This document shows, piece by piece, positions 46,518-57,524 of a stretch of DNA of 64,000 nucleotides. The stretch is from Bidens hawaiensis (taxonomy: Eukaryota; Streptophyta; Magnoliopsida; Asterales; Asteraceae): positions 124,001-188,000 of the forward strand of contig JAIQDT010004226.1 in assembly GCA_021521415.1 (NCBI GenBank), given 5' to 3'. Every line of letters starts with the position of its first letter. The first letter of the stretch is position 1. The notes under the pieces were generated by a model. That model had not been told where the DNA came from, did not search any database, and worked only from the letters and a program-made list of their open reading frames with translations. Made by a program: the position numbers and the translations under genes.

Positions 46518-49505
46518 ATGAAAGCTAATACAAGTAGGATTGTGAATTTGAATGGTTCTAATTATCATGTTTGGAAAGGCAAGATGGAAGACCTTCTTTA
46601 TGTGAAGGATTATTATTTGCCTGTGTTTACTACCGATAAACCTAATGATAAAAGCGATGAAGAATGGAATATTTTGCATAGAAAGGTTTGTGGGTATATT
46701 CGGCAGTGGGTTGATGATAATGTTTTGAACCATATTAGTGGGGAGATTCATGCTCGTACTCTATGGACCAAGTTTGAATAGTTGTATGCTCGGAAGACCG
46801 GGAACAATAAGTTGTTCTTGATTAAACAGTTGATAAACTTGAAATACCGTGATGGTACGCCTGTTACTGATCATTTGAATGTTTTTCAGGGTGTTATTAA
46901 TCAGCTTGCAGGTATGGGTATTAAGTTTGAAGACGAGATACAAGGTTTATGGCTTCTTGGTACGTTACCAGATTCTTGGGAGACTTTTAGGACTTCGTTG
47001 TCCAACTCCGCAACAAACGGTGTTGTTACTATGGAATTGGCTAAAGGTAGGTTTATAAATGAAGAGATGAGAAGAAAGTCACAAGGTTCCTCTTCACATT
47101 CAGATGCCTTAGTTACCGAAAGTAGGGGGAGAAGCCATAGTAGAGGTTCGAGTAATAGAGCAAAGCACCGCAGTAAGTCTAGAGGGAAGTTTGAAGAATT
47201 TGAGTGCTATCATTGTGGTAGAAAATGGCACACGATAAAATATTGCAGACAATTGAAAAAGGAGAACAAGAAGACAATTACAACAATAAAAAGAACAACC
47301 ACAAGAAAGACGACGATGATGAAGGTACTTCTAAAACTAACGCTGCCACCGAAGAATTTCATATTTGTTGTGATTATGATAGGGTGAACATTGCACGTGA
47401 TGATTCAAGTTGGGTTGTTGATAGTGGTGCTACTTGTCATGTGACATCACAAAGGGAATTTTATTCGTCTTATACTCCTGGTGATTTTGGGAATGTCAAG
47501 ATGGGTAATAATGGGCTATCAAAGATCGTTGGTGTTGGGGATGTTTGCTTAAAGTTTGATACTAGGATGGAGTTGGTTTTACATAATGTAAAACATGTTT
47601 CGGATATTAGACTTAATTTGATCTCTGCAGGCACATTAGATGATGATGGTTTCCACAGTACTTTTGGTGGTGGAATTTGAAAACTCACTCGTGGTTCGTT
47701 GATCATGGCAAGATGTGAAAGAACTTCAAAGTTATACATGGCACATCCAAAGATTTCTAGGGACTCAGTTCATTCGTTAACGAGCTCTGATGTAACCGAT
47801 ATGTGGCATAAGAGACTTGCTCATATGAGTGAAAAATGTATGTCTATTTTACTGAAGAAAGATGCCTTGTCTGGTGTGAAAGATGTTCATTTGAATAAGT
47901 GTTCTCATCGTATGAATGGTAAGCAAAAGAGAGTTTCTTTTCATAGTCATCTGCCTCATAAAAAAGAAAGTATACTCGAATTGGTGCATTCGGATGTATG
48001 TGGTCCTATGAAGACTAGAACACTTGGGGGCTGCTTATATTTTGTCATATTTATTGATGATCATTCGAGGAATGTATGGGTTTATACTTTGAAGTCTAAA
48101 GATCAGGTATTTGATGTGTTTAAGCAGTTTCATGCCTTAGTTGAGAGACAAACTGGGAAGAAGCTCAAGTGTATTCGAACAGACAATGGAGGTGAATATA
48201 TTGGTCCTTTCAATGCTTATTGTAGAGAGAAAGGTATTCGACATCAAAGGCCACCTCCAAAGACACCACAGTTGAATGGTTTAGCAGAACGGATGAATAG
48301 AACATTGGCTGAAAGGTTTAAGTGTTTACTCTCACATGCAGGGTTGCCTAATTCCTTTTGGGGTGAAGCTTTAAATACAGCGGTACATGTTATTAATCTT
48401 ACTCCTTGTATTCCTTTGCATAATGATGTTCCAAACAGGGTTTGGAGTGGCAAAGATGTTTCATATCGTCATTTGCGGGTCTTTGGATGCAAAGCATTTG
48501 TTCATATTCCCAAAGATGAAAGATCAAAGCTTGATGTGAAGTCCAGACAGTGTATATTCCTTGGTTATGGGCAAGATGAGTTTGGATACAGGCTATATGA
48601 TCCGGTTTCAAAGAAGCTTGTAAGAAGTCGTGATGTTGTGTTTGTGGAAGATGAGAGTTTGAAAGATATTGAGAAGACACAGGTAGTTCCTCAGTACACT
48701 GATGATCTCATTGATTTGGATCCCATTTCTACTCAGCAATCTGAGCCACATCACGAAGATGGTATTCAAAATGATGAACAACATGGTGCCGATAATGTTG
48801 ATAATAAAGAGCAGGCAGAGTTGGATAAGGATATTCATCATGAGTTACCAGTAGATATGCCTGCATTTGTCTCACTCAGGCGGTCTTCGAGAGACCGTCA
48901 ACCTTCTACTCGTTATTCTATCGGTGAGTACGTTTTACTCAATAACGGGGGAGATCCCGAGTATTCAAAGAGGCCATGGCAGATAAGCATAAAAGAGAGT
49001 GGTTTGAAGCCATGCAAGATGAGATGAATTCCTTGTATGAGAACAACACCTTTGAGTTGGTGAAGTTGCCTAAGGGCAAAAGAACTTTGAAGAACAAGTG
49101 GGTCTACAAAATGAAGACTGAAGAACATACCTCGAGGCCTAGGTACAAGGCAAGATTGGTGGTCAAAGGGTTCAGTCAAAGAAAGGGTATTGATTTTAAT
49201 GAGATTTTTTCTCCGATCGTGAAGATGAGTTCTATTAGAGTGATTATTGGTTTAGCTGCTAGTCTTGATCTTGAGGTTGAGCAGATGGATGTCAAGACAA
49301 CATTCCTTCATGGTGACTTGGATAAATAAATCTATATGGAGCAACCTGAAGGTTTTTAGGTTAAAGGTAAAGAAGATTATGTTTGTAAATTTCAGAAAAG
49401 TCTTTATGGGTTAAAGCAAGCGCCGAGACAGTGGTACAAGAAATTTGAGTCAGTTATGGGGAAGCAAAGCTACCGAAAGACTGCGTCTGATCACTGTGTT
49501 TTCTT
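46518..49505 (+). pseudogene. Copia gag-protease-integrase-partial RT, broken
   Basis: Gag starts with [20 protein letters not shown] and runs to a CCHC knuckle (CYHCGRKWHTIKYC). Protease has VVDSGATCHVTS. The GAG_pre-integrase segment has MWHKRLAHMSEKC. Integrase has HSDVCGP, FIDDHSRNVW and RTDNGGEYI. RT begins ARLVVKGFSQRKGIDFNEIF and stops after YGLKQAPRQWYKKFE/DHCVFFK, before the catalytic box. Damage: TAG at 46779-46781, a frame change near 47225-47270, TGA at 47678-47680, a frame change near 48960, TAA at 49327-49329 and another stop about 10 codons later, then the deletion. The copia lineage was not assigned. Confidence 0.92.
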
Positions 49506-49679
49506 TAAGAGGTTTTCCACGCTAAAATTTTTGTGTCACTTTTACTTTTATATTATCCTATTTGTTTGCATCCTCATTGGTTTATTCGGGTCGAGAAAAA
49601 GTTTAACCAAACGAAGATTAATTCCGCAATTTTTGTTTACCGTTCATGGCTAGGTGTCTAGGTGTCGTTTTTTCCAACT
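49505..49679 (+). repeat. 3' LTR remnant of the copia element
   Basis: It matches the last 175 bp of the 5' LTR with scattered differences (CACGCTAAAATTTTTGTGTC; CCGCAATTTTTGTTTACCG). It starts at a TTAAGAGG shared by the pol sequence and the LTR. Confidence 0.9.
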
Positions 49680-49684
49680 TTTTA

Positions 49685-50407
49685 CTAATTCCTAACTAAA
49701 GGTATGTATGAGAGCAATCCCAACTTTTAACCTGTTACTTTCACCAAGGTTTTTTCTAACAAAGTCTAATCCAATTAGAATACTTGAAAGATTGTGCTCC
49801 TTTTTTGTAAGGGAGTCTAATCCAGTGGAACACGACGTTTGATCCGTTTCCCAAATTTTACACCGGTTGCTAATTTATTTTGGACCGTTTTCCAAGGTGC
49901 TAACTATTTGGAACGTGGCGTTTTCCAAATTTTACACTGGCTGCTAATTCGTCGTGGCCTGTGGGTTGCTAAATTTGTAAGATGCTTAAGACTATAGTAG
50001 CAAGTATTATGCCAAACATTCATGCTTACTCGTTTTCAATCCCATTTGGACAGATATACCAACAGCAATTTACAAACTTCAAATCGAAGATCAAAATTAA
50101 TAATATTAAGAAGTTCTTATAATCAAAAACATCACTATCCTCCAAGTGTACAAGATCGAAATACAACGACGCCAGTAAAACAAGCAACAAGAAATAAAAT
50201 TTACCATAATAGCAAAACACAAACTAACCTTCCTAAAGAAGCACAAACTACATCGAAATTGTGAACAAAGCAATAACAGTCATAGTAAAAACTACATATG
50301 TTTTAGTGTAAATCTACAACCGTCAAAAGCAGCAAGTGAATCAAGGGTCGCTTGTGTGTGCAACCTCTTTTACCCACCTCTTACCGAGTAAGCATGAAGC
50401 CACCCTC
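49685..50407. other. Between copia element and LEA gene
   Basis: Related lines with CCAAATTTTACACYGG (about 49850-49945) form a small diverged repeat. 50020-50407 probably contains the 3' UTR of the minus-strand LEA gene. No other gene was seen. Confidence 0.5.
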
Positions 50408-53025
50408 CTACCGAGTAGCATGAAGTTGTCGCCCCAAGTAAGCCATATACCATGTCAGAGCGATGAAAGTCAACCCATTCAGTACAGACGAGTACGTATT
50501 CAACCTTCTCAACTTCGCGTTCAACGCCAATACATCTTGCCTCTCCGCCACTACTGGCCTCACCGCATTTGGACCCTCATTATCGACCAATGTGTCTCTA
50601 TAAGTTCGGCCTGGCCTCACCACAGCTGTAGTTGCGGTTGCAGTTGCACCACCATGTTGTGGTGGCAACCCGTCTGGGCCGATTATCCCGTCTCTAGTTG
50701 GGGGCTCTACCCCTCTCCCTTCTTCCTTCTCTATCTTCATTTTTTCATACATAGTCTGCAAGTATCAAAACAAAAAAAAAACATTTCCACACATTATTAT
50801 TACTTGAATCCCCCAAAAACATTCAAAATTTTCCACAATTTAGCATAATGTTCTCCCTTAACAAACAACATTTATATTGTACTCCACTTCAATTAAGCAT
50901 CTAATTTCTTCATTAAATATTTTGAGGATTTTAAGTCATTTTATAGCGTTCCCTTAGTAAATTTATTGAAGAATCACAATAGTTTACTCATCCTCATCTC
51001 TAAATTGTGTTATTTGACTTCTACAGCATCCACATCCTCATCTCAATCCCCCAAACTTTTTAGAAGAAATTACGATACTTCGCCATATCTAAGAGTCGAT
51101 ATTCATCCCACATATCCATTTTTTTTTATATTTGTGTTTAATGAATGAATGAATGAAAAAGAAAACTAATTTGAAAGTGTTTTTGAGTGGAAGAAAGAGA
51201 GAGAATACTAAAAATGAACAAAGTAGTACTACTTATTTGAAATATGGGAAAATACGAGGAATGAGATGTGGATTGTTTTTGAAAATTGAGTAAATACGGG
51301 GAATGCGATGTGGAAATTGAGAGATGAATTTAGGAAATTGAGAGATGTGGGAGCCTGAATTTGAAATATATGAATGACAACGATGAAGAAGAAGAATAAC
51401 TACTATGAATGCTCTAGTTAGATCATTTCCTAAATTAATGGCTCCCTGTAAAAAGGACACTAAATTTATAATTCAACACCAAGGGATTACTATAATTCAA
51501 CACTAAGGGAACTACTAAATATATAATTATAAATCAGCACTAAGGGGACTACTAAATATGTAATTCGACACTAAGGTGACTACTACGTTTGTAACTTGAC
51601 ACCAAGGGGACTACTGAATTTACATTAACACTTTTAATTTAACATGAAGCAACACAAATTCATAATTCACCACTATGGGTAATACTAAATTTAATAATGC
51701 GACACAAAGGGGACACTTTATCTATCATCCGATGCTAAGGCTGAAACTAAATCTATCATCCGACGCTAAGTGGACACTAAACGTACACTAAGAGTAGACT
51801 AAATGTACTAAGTGTATCATTCAACACTGAGGGGACACTGTGTAATATTTTGATTCATTCAGCAATGGAAATACTTTAGAAATTTCTTTATTATCGTGTT
51901 TCCATTCAACAAGTAGTTGGCACATATAAGCAAGCCATAATGCAAGTGAGATTTACGGTTTACCTTAGTGGCTCTAGGATCAAACACGAACAAGTTGGCC
52001 AAATCCATCAGTAGCGCGGAAAGAAGACTCAGACCCTGCGACCCAATCATGCCAGTTAAACTATCCTTCTTCTGACCCGCTAAATGCGCCAACAAAGCAG
52101 CAGAAATACAATAAGCCATGGCTTTGAAATACACCGGGTATATCCGGCTTTGCACTATCCCAAACTGCTGTCTTGGAAGACACCTCCCTAAAATATAGCT
52201 CGAAATAAACGTCACCCACACGCTCATACCATAAGCGGTCGAAAACCCCAACATGTGAATCAACCCGACCACCGCATTAACCTTATCGCGAGACACAACA
52301 TACCAAAAAACATCATTTGCTACCTCTCTCAATTTCCCTAAAATTTCACCTAAACTCTTTTCACCGACTTCTTGTACCCTCTCCACGGTTCCTTTTGCGG
52401 CTTCTTGGATTTTACCTAAACCCGTCACGTTTCTTTCTATATCTCCTCCCAACGTTCTAACCGAGGCCACCACATCTAATTTGTTTTTAGCCTTCACCGC
52501 CCCGTCTTTCACCGTGCCCGCCATGTCACCCGCTACCTCTTTCGCCTTATCGATCCCATGAGCCACCGTGTCTTTCGCTTTCCCTAACGACTCACCAATC
52601 GTAGGCCCCACGGCCTTCTCGGATTCCGACACTTTACCGACCGCTTCATTAACCGCCTCTTTCGCGTTATCGGCAACCCCATGCGCGGTTTCCTCGACCT
52701 TATCCTTCGTTTTCCCGAAAGCGGAAGCGATTTTATGTTTACACTTGCCGTAAGCGTCACAAACAAGCTCTCTGGGACCGGAAAACACTCCTTCAGAAGG
52801 CGGTTTCTGGTCGATGGTGGTGTCGGTTTCGGTGTCGGGTGGTGAAATCAACACCTTGGTGCTGCCATCAGCTTCTTTGTCATACTCAACCACCACCACA
52901 CGGTGGCCTTCTTTGACAATCACCTCACGGTGGTCGTCAGCATGATGAGCACTAGAAGATGGAGACCATACGGCTGCTGCTAGCAGTGAAGTTAAGACAA
53001 GACCGATTGCTAATGCGTTCATCAT
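50408..53025 (-). CDS. LEA-domain / TMEM205-like membrane protein, 2 exons
   Basis: Exon 1 is 53025-51964 and exon 2 is 50755-50408 (stop 50410-50408), giving 469 residues. The start is the MMNALAIGLVLTSLL Met pair, because a signal peptide follows directly; an ORF extension to 53169 has no such support. After a leader of about 28 residues comes EVIVKEGHRVVVVEYD. Next is an amphipathic LEA-type region (about 110-270; KTKDKVEETAHGVADNAKEA, GIDKAKEVAGDMAGTVKDG). A TMEM205/DUF4149 domain follows with hydrophobic helices (GLIHMLGFSTAYGMSVWVTF, YCISAALLAHLAG) and KAKL..RLNTYSSVLNGLTF-type sequence before a last helix. It resembles Arabidopsis At1g72100 (from memory), a LEA-domain protein expected in the endomembrane system in late seed development. 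Confidence 0.9.
51454..51842 (-). repeat. Degenerate minisatellite in the LEA gene intron
   Basis: Roughly a dozen diverged units of about 30-38 bp built on CACTAAGGGGACTACTAAAT and AATTCAACAC fill about 390 bp of the 1.2-kb intron. Confidence 0.8.
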
Positions 53026-53136
53026 GATGTTAATATGTTGTTTGTTTGGTTGATAACTGGAGAAACAAGAGAGGATCGGTTGATGTGAGAGGTGCAGGTT
53101 TAAAGAAGAAAGGATGAGAGTGGCAGACATATGTGG

Positions 53137-53205
53137 ACGTGGAAGATGGCGGTGTAGAGAAGATGACACGTGGGATGGTGAACGTTGCCGGTGAGCTATA
53201 CGTGT
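53137..53205 (-). promoter_or_regulatory. ABRE/G-box cluster upstream of the LEA gene
   Basis: Three ACGT-core motifs lie 110-180 bp upstream of the ATG: ACGTGG at 53137-53142, CACGTGG at 53167-53173 and ACGTGT at 53200-53205. Such clusters are typical of ABA-responsive seed and stress genes, matching a LEA product. Confidence 0.6.
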
Positions 53206-55010
53206 CTTCCTTGAGAGGGTTTACTTTATTCTTCCATTTCGTAAAGAAGCTAACAGAAGCGTGGGTGGGTGGGTGGGTGGTGTGTATGGAAAGATTAGTT
53301 TCATGAAATTGTATTTAATAAAACTATATATTAAATAATTTAAATATTAAGTAAAGTTTTCTAACCTAAACTAGTTGCTTTAACCCATCGTATTACCGTG
53401 GGAACTCGGTCAGTGTTGATTTGGTTCATTATGATATCTATTATTGGTACTATGATGAAAATTCGTAAGGTTATTTGTTTAAGTTAATGAAATTTGAAGG
53501 TTATCATATTTAAACTTTGTGAATTAATCGTGCAATTATTAGTGTTGAGTTGTTTTATTATGATATCTATTGACACTTTAATAAAAATTCATAAGGTTGT
53601 TTGTTTAAGTTAATGAAACTTTAAGGTTACCATATTAAAACTTTGTGAATTAATCGTGCAATTAATGAAACTTGCAAGTGTTGAAAATATTCGAGGAAGT
53701 CCTATCCAAGAACTTGTCCTCGAGATAAGTTCAATGACTAGCTTTCTCATTTAAAGGGAAAAATATATAAAAAAAAAACCAATTAACCCTGTGTCAAAAA
53801 TATGCCGTTTAAACATGATTTCAATTTGACAAATTTGGAGAACCCTATGTCAAGGATAAGTCATTGAGATAGCCTAGGCTATCTTGACAACACCATGTCA
53901 TCAAGATAGGTCTTGTCAAGACAAGTCTCATTTCTCATAATGTTGAACATTATCATATTAAAATGTTGTGAAGTTATATTGCGTAGTTGAATGAAAGTTT
54001 TTTTTAAATGAATTAGATGTGTGGGTTAATAATATGATTAAATGAAATTTGGGGGGTAAAATATGTAAACAAGTGTATGGGGATAAATATGTAAATAAAT
54101 GAAAGTTGTGGAGTGAAATATATAAATATGTGTATTGGGTGCAATATGTAAATATGTGTATGAAGTGCAATGTCAAAGTAGGAAACTTCGAGTTATTTGT
54201 GTCTTTCTGAAATCGTAACTCCAGAGGTCGCAATTTAACTTCATCGATTGGAATGGAAGTTGGGGACTAGAGCTTCCGATGACAACTTTTAATAGGGTTT
54301 TAAATTTGGGGGGTTAAAGGTTAAAAAACATACATTGAAGATTAAATGGAAAAATTGAATGACGCTAGCTCAATGGAGGGAAATGATAACAAAATAGAAA
54401 ACACAAAGTCAAAATGACACAATTTAAGATATTGAATTGAAATAGTTAAATTGATCAAACCACATGGACAAAAACAAGACTTAACTCTTTTACTTTTCGT
54501 ATATTTTAAAAACCTCATGCATGTCACATTTCTCATATCTATGTCAATTTGATTAACTAATATTTTCTCTTTTTCTTTCACTCATAAAAGAATATATATG
54601 AAATGAATAGTGAATCTTTTTATTTAGAAATCACTTTTGCTTTTGTAAAGTCGTTTTATATTTTAGAGATCTTGACTAAAGTGGTAATTTAGCTTATATC
54701 CCTAAAGTTTTTATTGTTGTCACATAATTAAATAAGTTGGTTTTATTTTTCATTTACTTTCATAACCTACATATGTAAAGGCTATGTGTATGCTATAATA
54801 CATGTAAATATGTAACTAAAAAAGCATACGGACGAATTATTCCGGTGCTCAATAAAAATGTGAATGCCCCATATACGGTATATCATGACTATGTGCGTGG
54901 AATTCCTCTTATGGTATATCAATTCATCCTAGCTTAGTTGATAAGCCAGAAGCATTTTAAAAGTAAGGTGGTGATTTTGATTCCTACCAACAACATATTT
55001 TTTTCTCGCG
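53206..55010. other. Gene-free stretch upstream of the LEA gene
   Basis: A (GGGT)n run at 53262-53279 and a 129-bp tandem duplication (53412-53667) are present. 53990-54180 has diverged repeats of AAATATGTAAAYAARTG. No gene was recognised. Confidence 0.5.
53412..53667 (+). repeat. 129-bp tandem duplication
   Basis: AGTGTTGATTTGGTT at 53412 and AGTGTTGAGTTGTTT at 53541 each begin a unit ending AACTTTGTGAATTAATCGTG. Confidence 0.85.
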
Positions 55011-55200
55011 TCTGAAGCTGTGGAGTTATTTACCCATGTTCAGCGGGTCATGCATAGTAATATTATGACTCAAAGATCAATAAATGTAGTTTTTAAAAGA
55101 TTGGGTTTTGCAATTCAAAAATAGGTAACGGCGTAGCTTGTTGCCCACTTTGCCTTTTGTTTCGTGGTAATCTAAACATTGAAAATTTTTACTTAAAAAA
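55011..55200 (+). mobile_element. Third 5'-truncated copy of the RLE-type LINE
   Basis: The frame from 55014 reads EAVELFTHVQRVMHSNIMT and then GFAIQK, matching the C-terminus of the element at 10.3-13.4 kb. It is followed by GTAGCTTGTTGCCCACTT, nearly identical to 13366-13383, and an A-rich end (ACTTAAAAAAAT). A TAG falls after FAIQK. No target duplication was found. Confidence 0.8.
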
Positions 55201-57419
55201 ATGATATACCTATGTGATTTTATAATAAAATAATCACAAGAATAACTAATTTTAGCCCTAATGATTAGCTTTCAATAATTGGATGTGAGTAAGCTCCATA
55301 ATGAGTTGAGTTGGATATACCTCCTCAATATACGAGGTACACTAGTCTTCTACTCGTTTTTGCCAACGGCAAGTTTGGGCTTAAGAAATAGAAACATAAC
55401 ATTACACAGAAAACAAAAGAAGCATATATAATAACTCATAAGAAAGAAAAAATGTTTTCAGAAGCACAAAATAATCACAAGCCAACACAAATGTTATGTT
55501 ATGAATTTAAACATAAATATCTTATTAAAGTTTTAAAACTAAACTTCACAGTTCAATGTCACTTATAACTAATAAGCATAAAGTACACAAAATTTCACAA
55601 ATTATCATCAAAATAAGAGAAATATAACCAACTAACTAAAATTAGAACTAAAATAAAACGTTGCCTGATTAGAGTAAAAACCTTAAATGTTTTAATTTTT
55701 GTCGCTTTTGTATCTTCATAACGGGTCCAAAAAAAAAACATAATGAAAAAAAAATAAAGACAAAATTCTTTTAATTTCTATGACTAAAACTCATAACCAT
55801 AGATTTTTAAAATAAAAGATTTTGTCTCTGTCAATTAACCACAACCCTATGACACGAACATAAGAAGCAACAACAATAACTTAGGGAGGAGGAGTGCAAC
55901 CACCCGTTGGAAAACTAGTCATTGACCAACAACTTATCAGTTTTCCTTGAGCCCACCTGAACCCGCTACAATCAGTGCTTCATTACCCATGAACCCGCCA
56001 ACTCCCCCCCCCCACCCCACGCACACAAACATCTCACTCTCTCCTCTCCAGAAGCCATGAGTTGTAACACTTATAATATTGTAAAAGTTTTATGGAAATG
56101 GGGAGACGGCGGTGTTCTCGAAGTACCTAGTGTACCTACTGCCATGTACTCGAACTAGGGCTGTCCCTTTTACCCAAAACTCGAAACTCAAAAGAAAACC
56201 CATACCTGAACCCGAAAAATCCGAACCCAAGATAAGACTAACCCAAACCCGAACTGAAGTAATTTGGGTTGGTTCTCGGGTTTGATTTATAAGTTTCGAG
56301 TCAACCCGTAAAACCCGAATAAACTTTTAGTTTTGAAATTAAATATACTTTTAGGTATAATAGGCTAAGTATTAACCACTTAAGTTATTATTATAGTCTG
56401 GCTTTTATCGACGGTTGTATTCCAACTATTATGGATCGATTGTTTATTGTTGATTTATGCTTTCGGTTTATTACTAATATCAACCGTAATCGAACAACCA
56501 AATCACACCCGATTGAAGACGATTATAGCTCGAGTTAGTTCACTCTTCTTTTTGAATTGTTTTATCAAGTTATGTTGGTTTATTATTTAATTATTTGCGT
56601 TACGAGCAAATAAAAATATGTTGTTTTAATTTTAATTTTTAAAATTTTTTTGTTGTTTTTTTTTTGGTTTTCTAGGATACTGAAACCCGAAAAAACCCCA
56701 ACCCGAAAAACCCGTGAGAGATTTGAGTTGGGTTTCGGGTCAAGATTTAAAACCTTGCAACACAAAGAGACCCGCGCGAGAGACCTAAACCCGAAAAACA
56801 CCTCTAACCGGAACCCGCCCCACCTCCGTTAGTATGTCCCAAATTACTTTCTATATATTTTCAAAGGTAATAGCTTAGAGCATTTTCATCTCTTCCTCTA
56901 TCTCTAAATTCAAAATTACAATAAAAAGTAAAAACATTATATTTCCCTCTTATTTACAATTAAATAATATTTTCATATTTTTATCTGTATCTTTACTCTC
57001 TCATCTATTCACAATCACTTTCAACAGATATTAAAAAGTTATTAAGAGTAAACAATAAGTTTTCAAACTTCATTCCTCAATCTTTCAACCACAATACCTA
57101 ATATACTCTCTATATTATAAAAAGACAACTCACTTAATCCCGTGGACAAGATGCGAATGCTCAAAGTTATTAAGTATATTTAATTTTTTATATATAGTAA
57201 GTTGTCGTGTTTATCATCACAGAACTTATAGAATATTATTTCCCGGGAAACTTCGTTGAAGGTAAATTAGAACTAACTGTCTGCGGTAACGATATTTTGA
57301 AGCCAGCCCACAACACAACACAACACAACACAACACAACACACCATTATTATTCCTGCGTTTACCCCTCTCTCTCTCCGACGACCCAAACCCTAATCCAA
57401 ACACACCTCCATTCCATTA
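55201..57419. other. Gene-free stretch before the kinase gene
   Basis: 55380-55850 is AT-rich. 56150-56830 is rich in AACCCGAAAA/TTCGGGTT segments on both sides of an AT-rich core and looks like a decayed non-autonomous transposon. 56880-57120 begins TTAGAGCATTTTCATCTCT, like the left end of a GAGCATTC MITE, with no matching right end. An (ACACA)n run at 57308-57341 and CT-rich DNA at 57366-57378 probably belong to the kinase 5' UTR. Confidence 0.5.
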
Positions 57420-57524
57420 ATGAACCAATTGCCAAACAAAACAGACCTCCGTGTCTCTCAATGCGTCACCTACCTCAATTCCTCCTTACTAACAACAACA
57501 AGAAGCCACGTAAGCCGAAGCTAG
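57420..57524 (+). CDS. Overlapping upstream ORF of the kinase gene (34 codons)
   Basis: ATG at 57420 opens a frame that ends TAG at 57522-57524, 61 nt inside the kinase coding region and in the +1 frame relative to its ATG at 57461. Both ATGs have T at -3, so neither context is strong. If the transcript starts upstream of 57420, this uORF could reduce kinase translation. The transcription start is not known. Confidence 0.4.
   Translation: MNQLPNKTDLRVSQCVTYLNSSLLTTTRSHVSRS

Larger units (their letters stand above)
45688..49679 (+). mobile_element. Ty1/copia LTR retrotransposon with internal deletion
   Basis: Order: 5' LTR (45688-46465), primer site, gag-pol to mid-RT, then a 175-bp 3' LTR remnant. 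A 5-bp duplication TTTTA flanks it (45683-45687 and 49680-49684). The LTR termini are TGTTGGG and CCCAACA. The end of RT, RNase H, polypurine tract and about 600 bp of the 3' LTR are missing. The element is non-autonomous. Confidence 0.92.

Noticed and set aside
52998..53169. Upstream extension of the LEA protein start to 53169
   Set aside because: The extra residues would bury the signal peptide and overlap the ABRE cluster; the Met pair at 53025-53020 fits the family better.
56150..56830. AACCCGAA-rich element as a defined transposon
   Set aside because: Sequence looks repeat-derived, but neither ends nor target duplication could be fixed.
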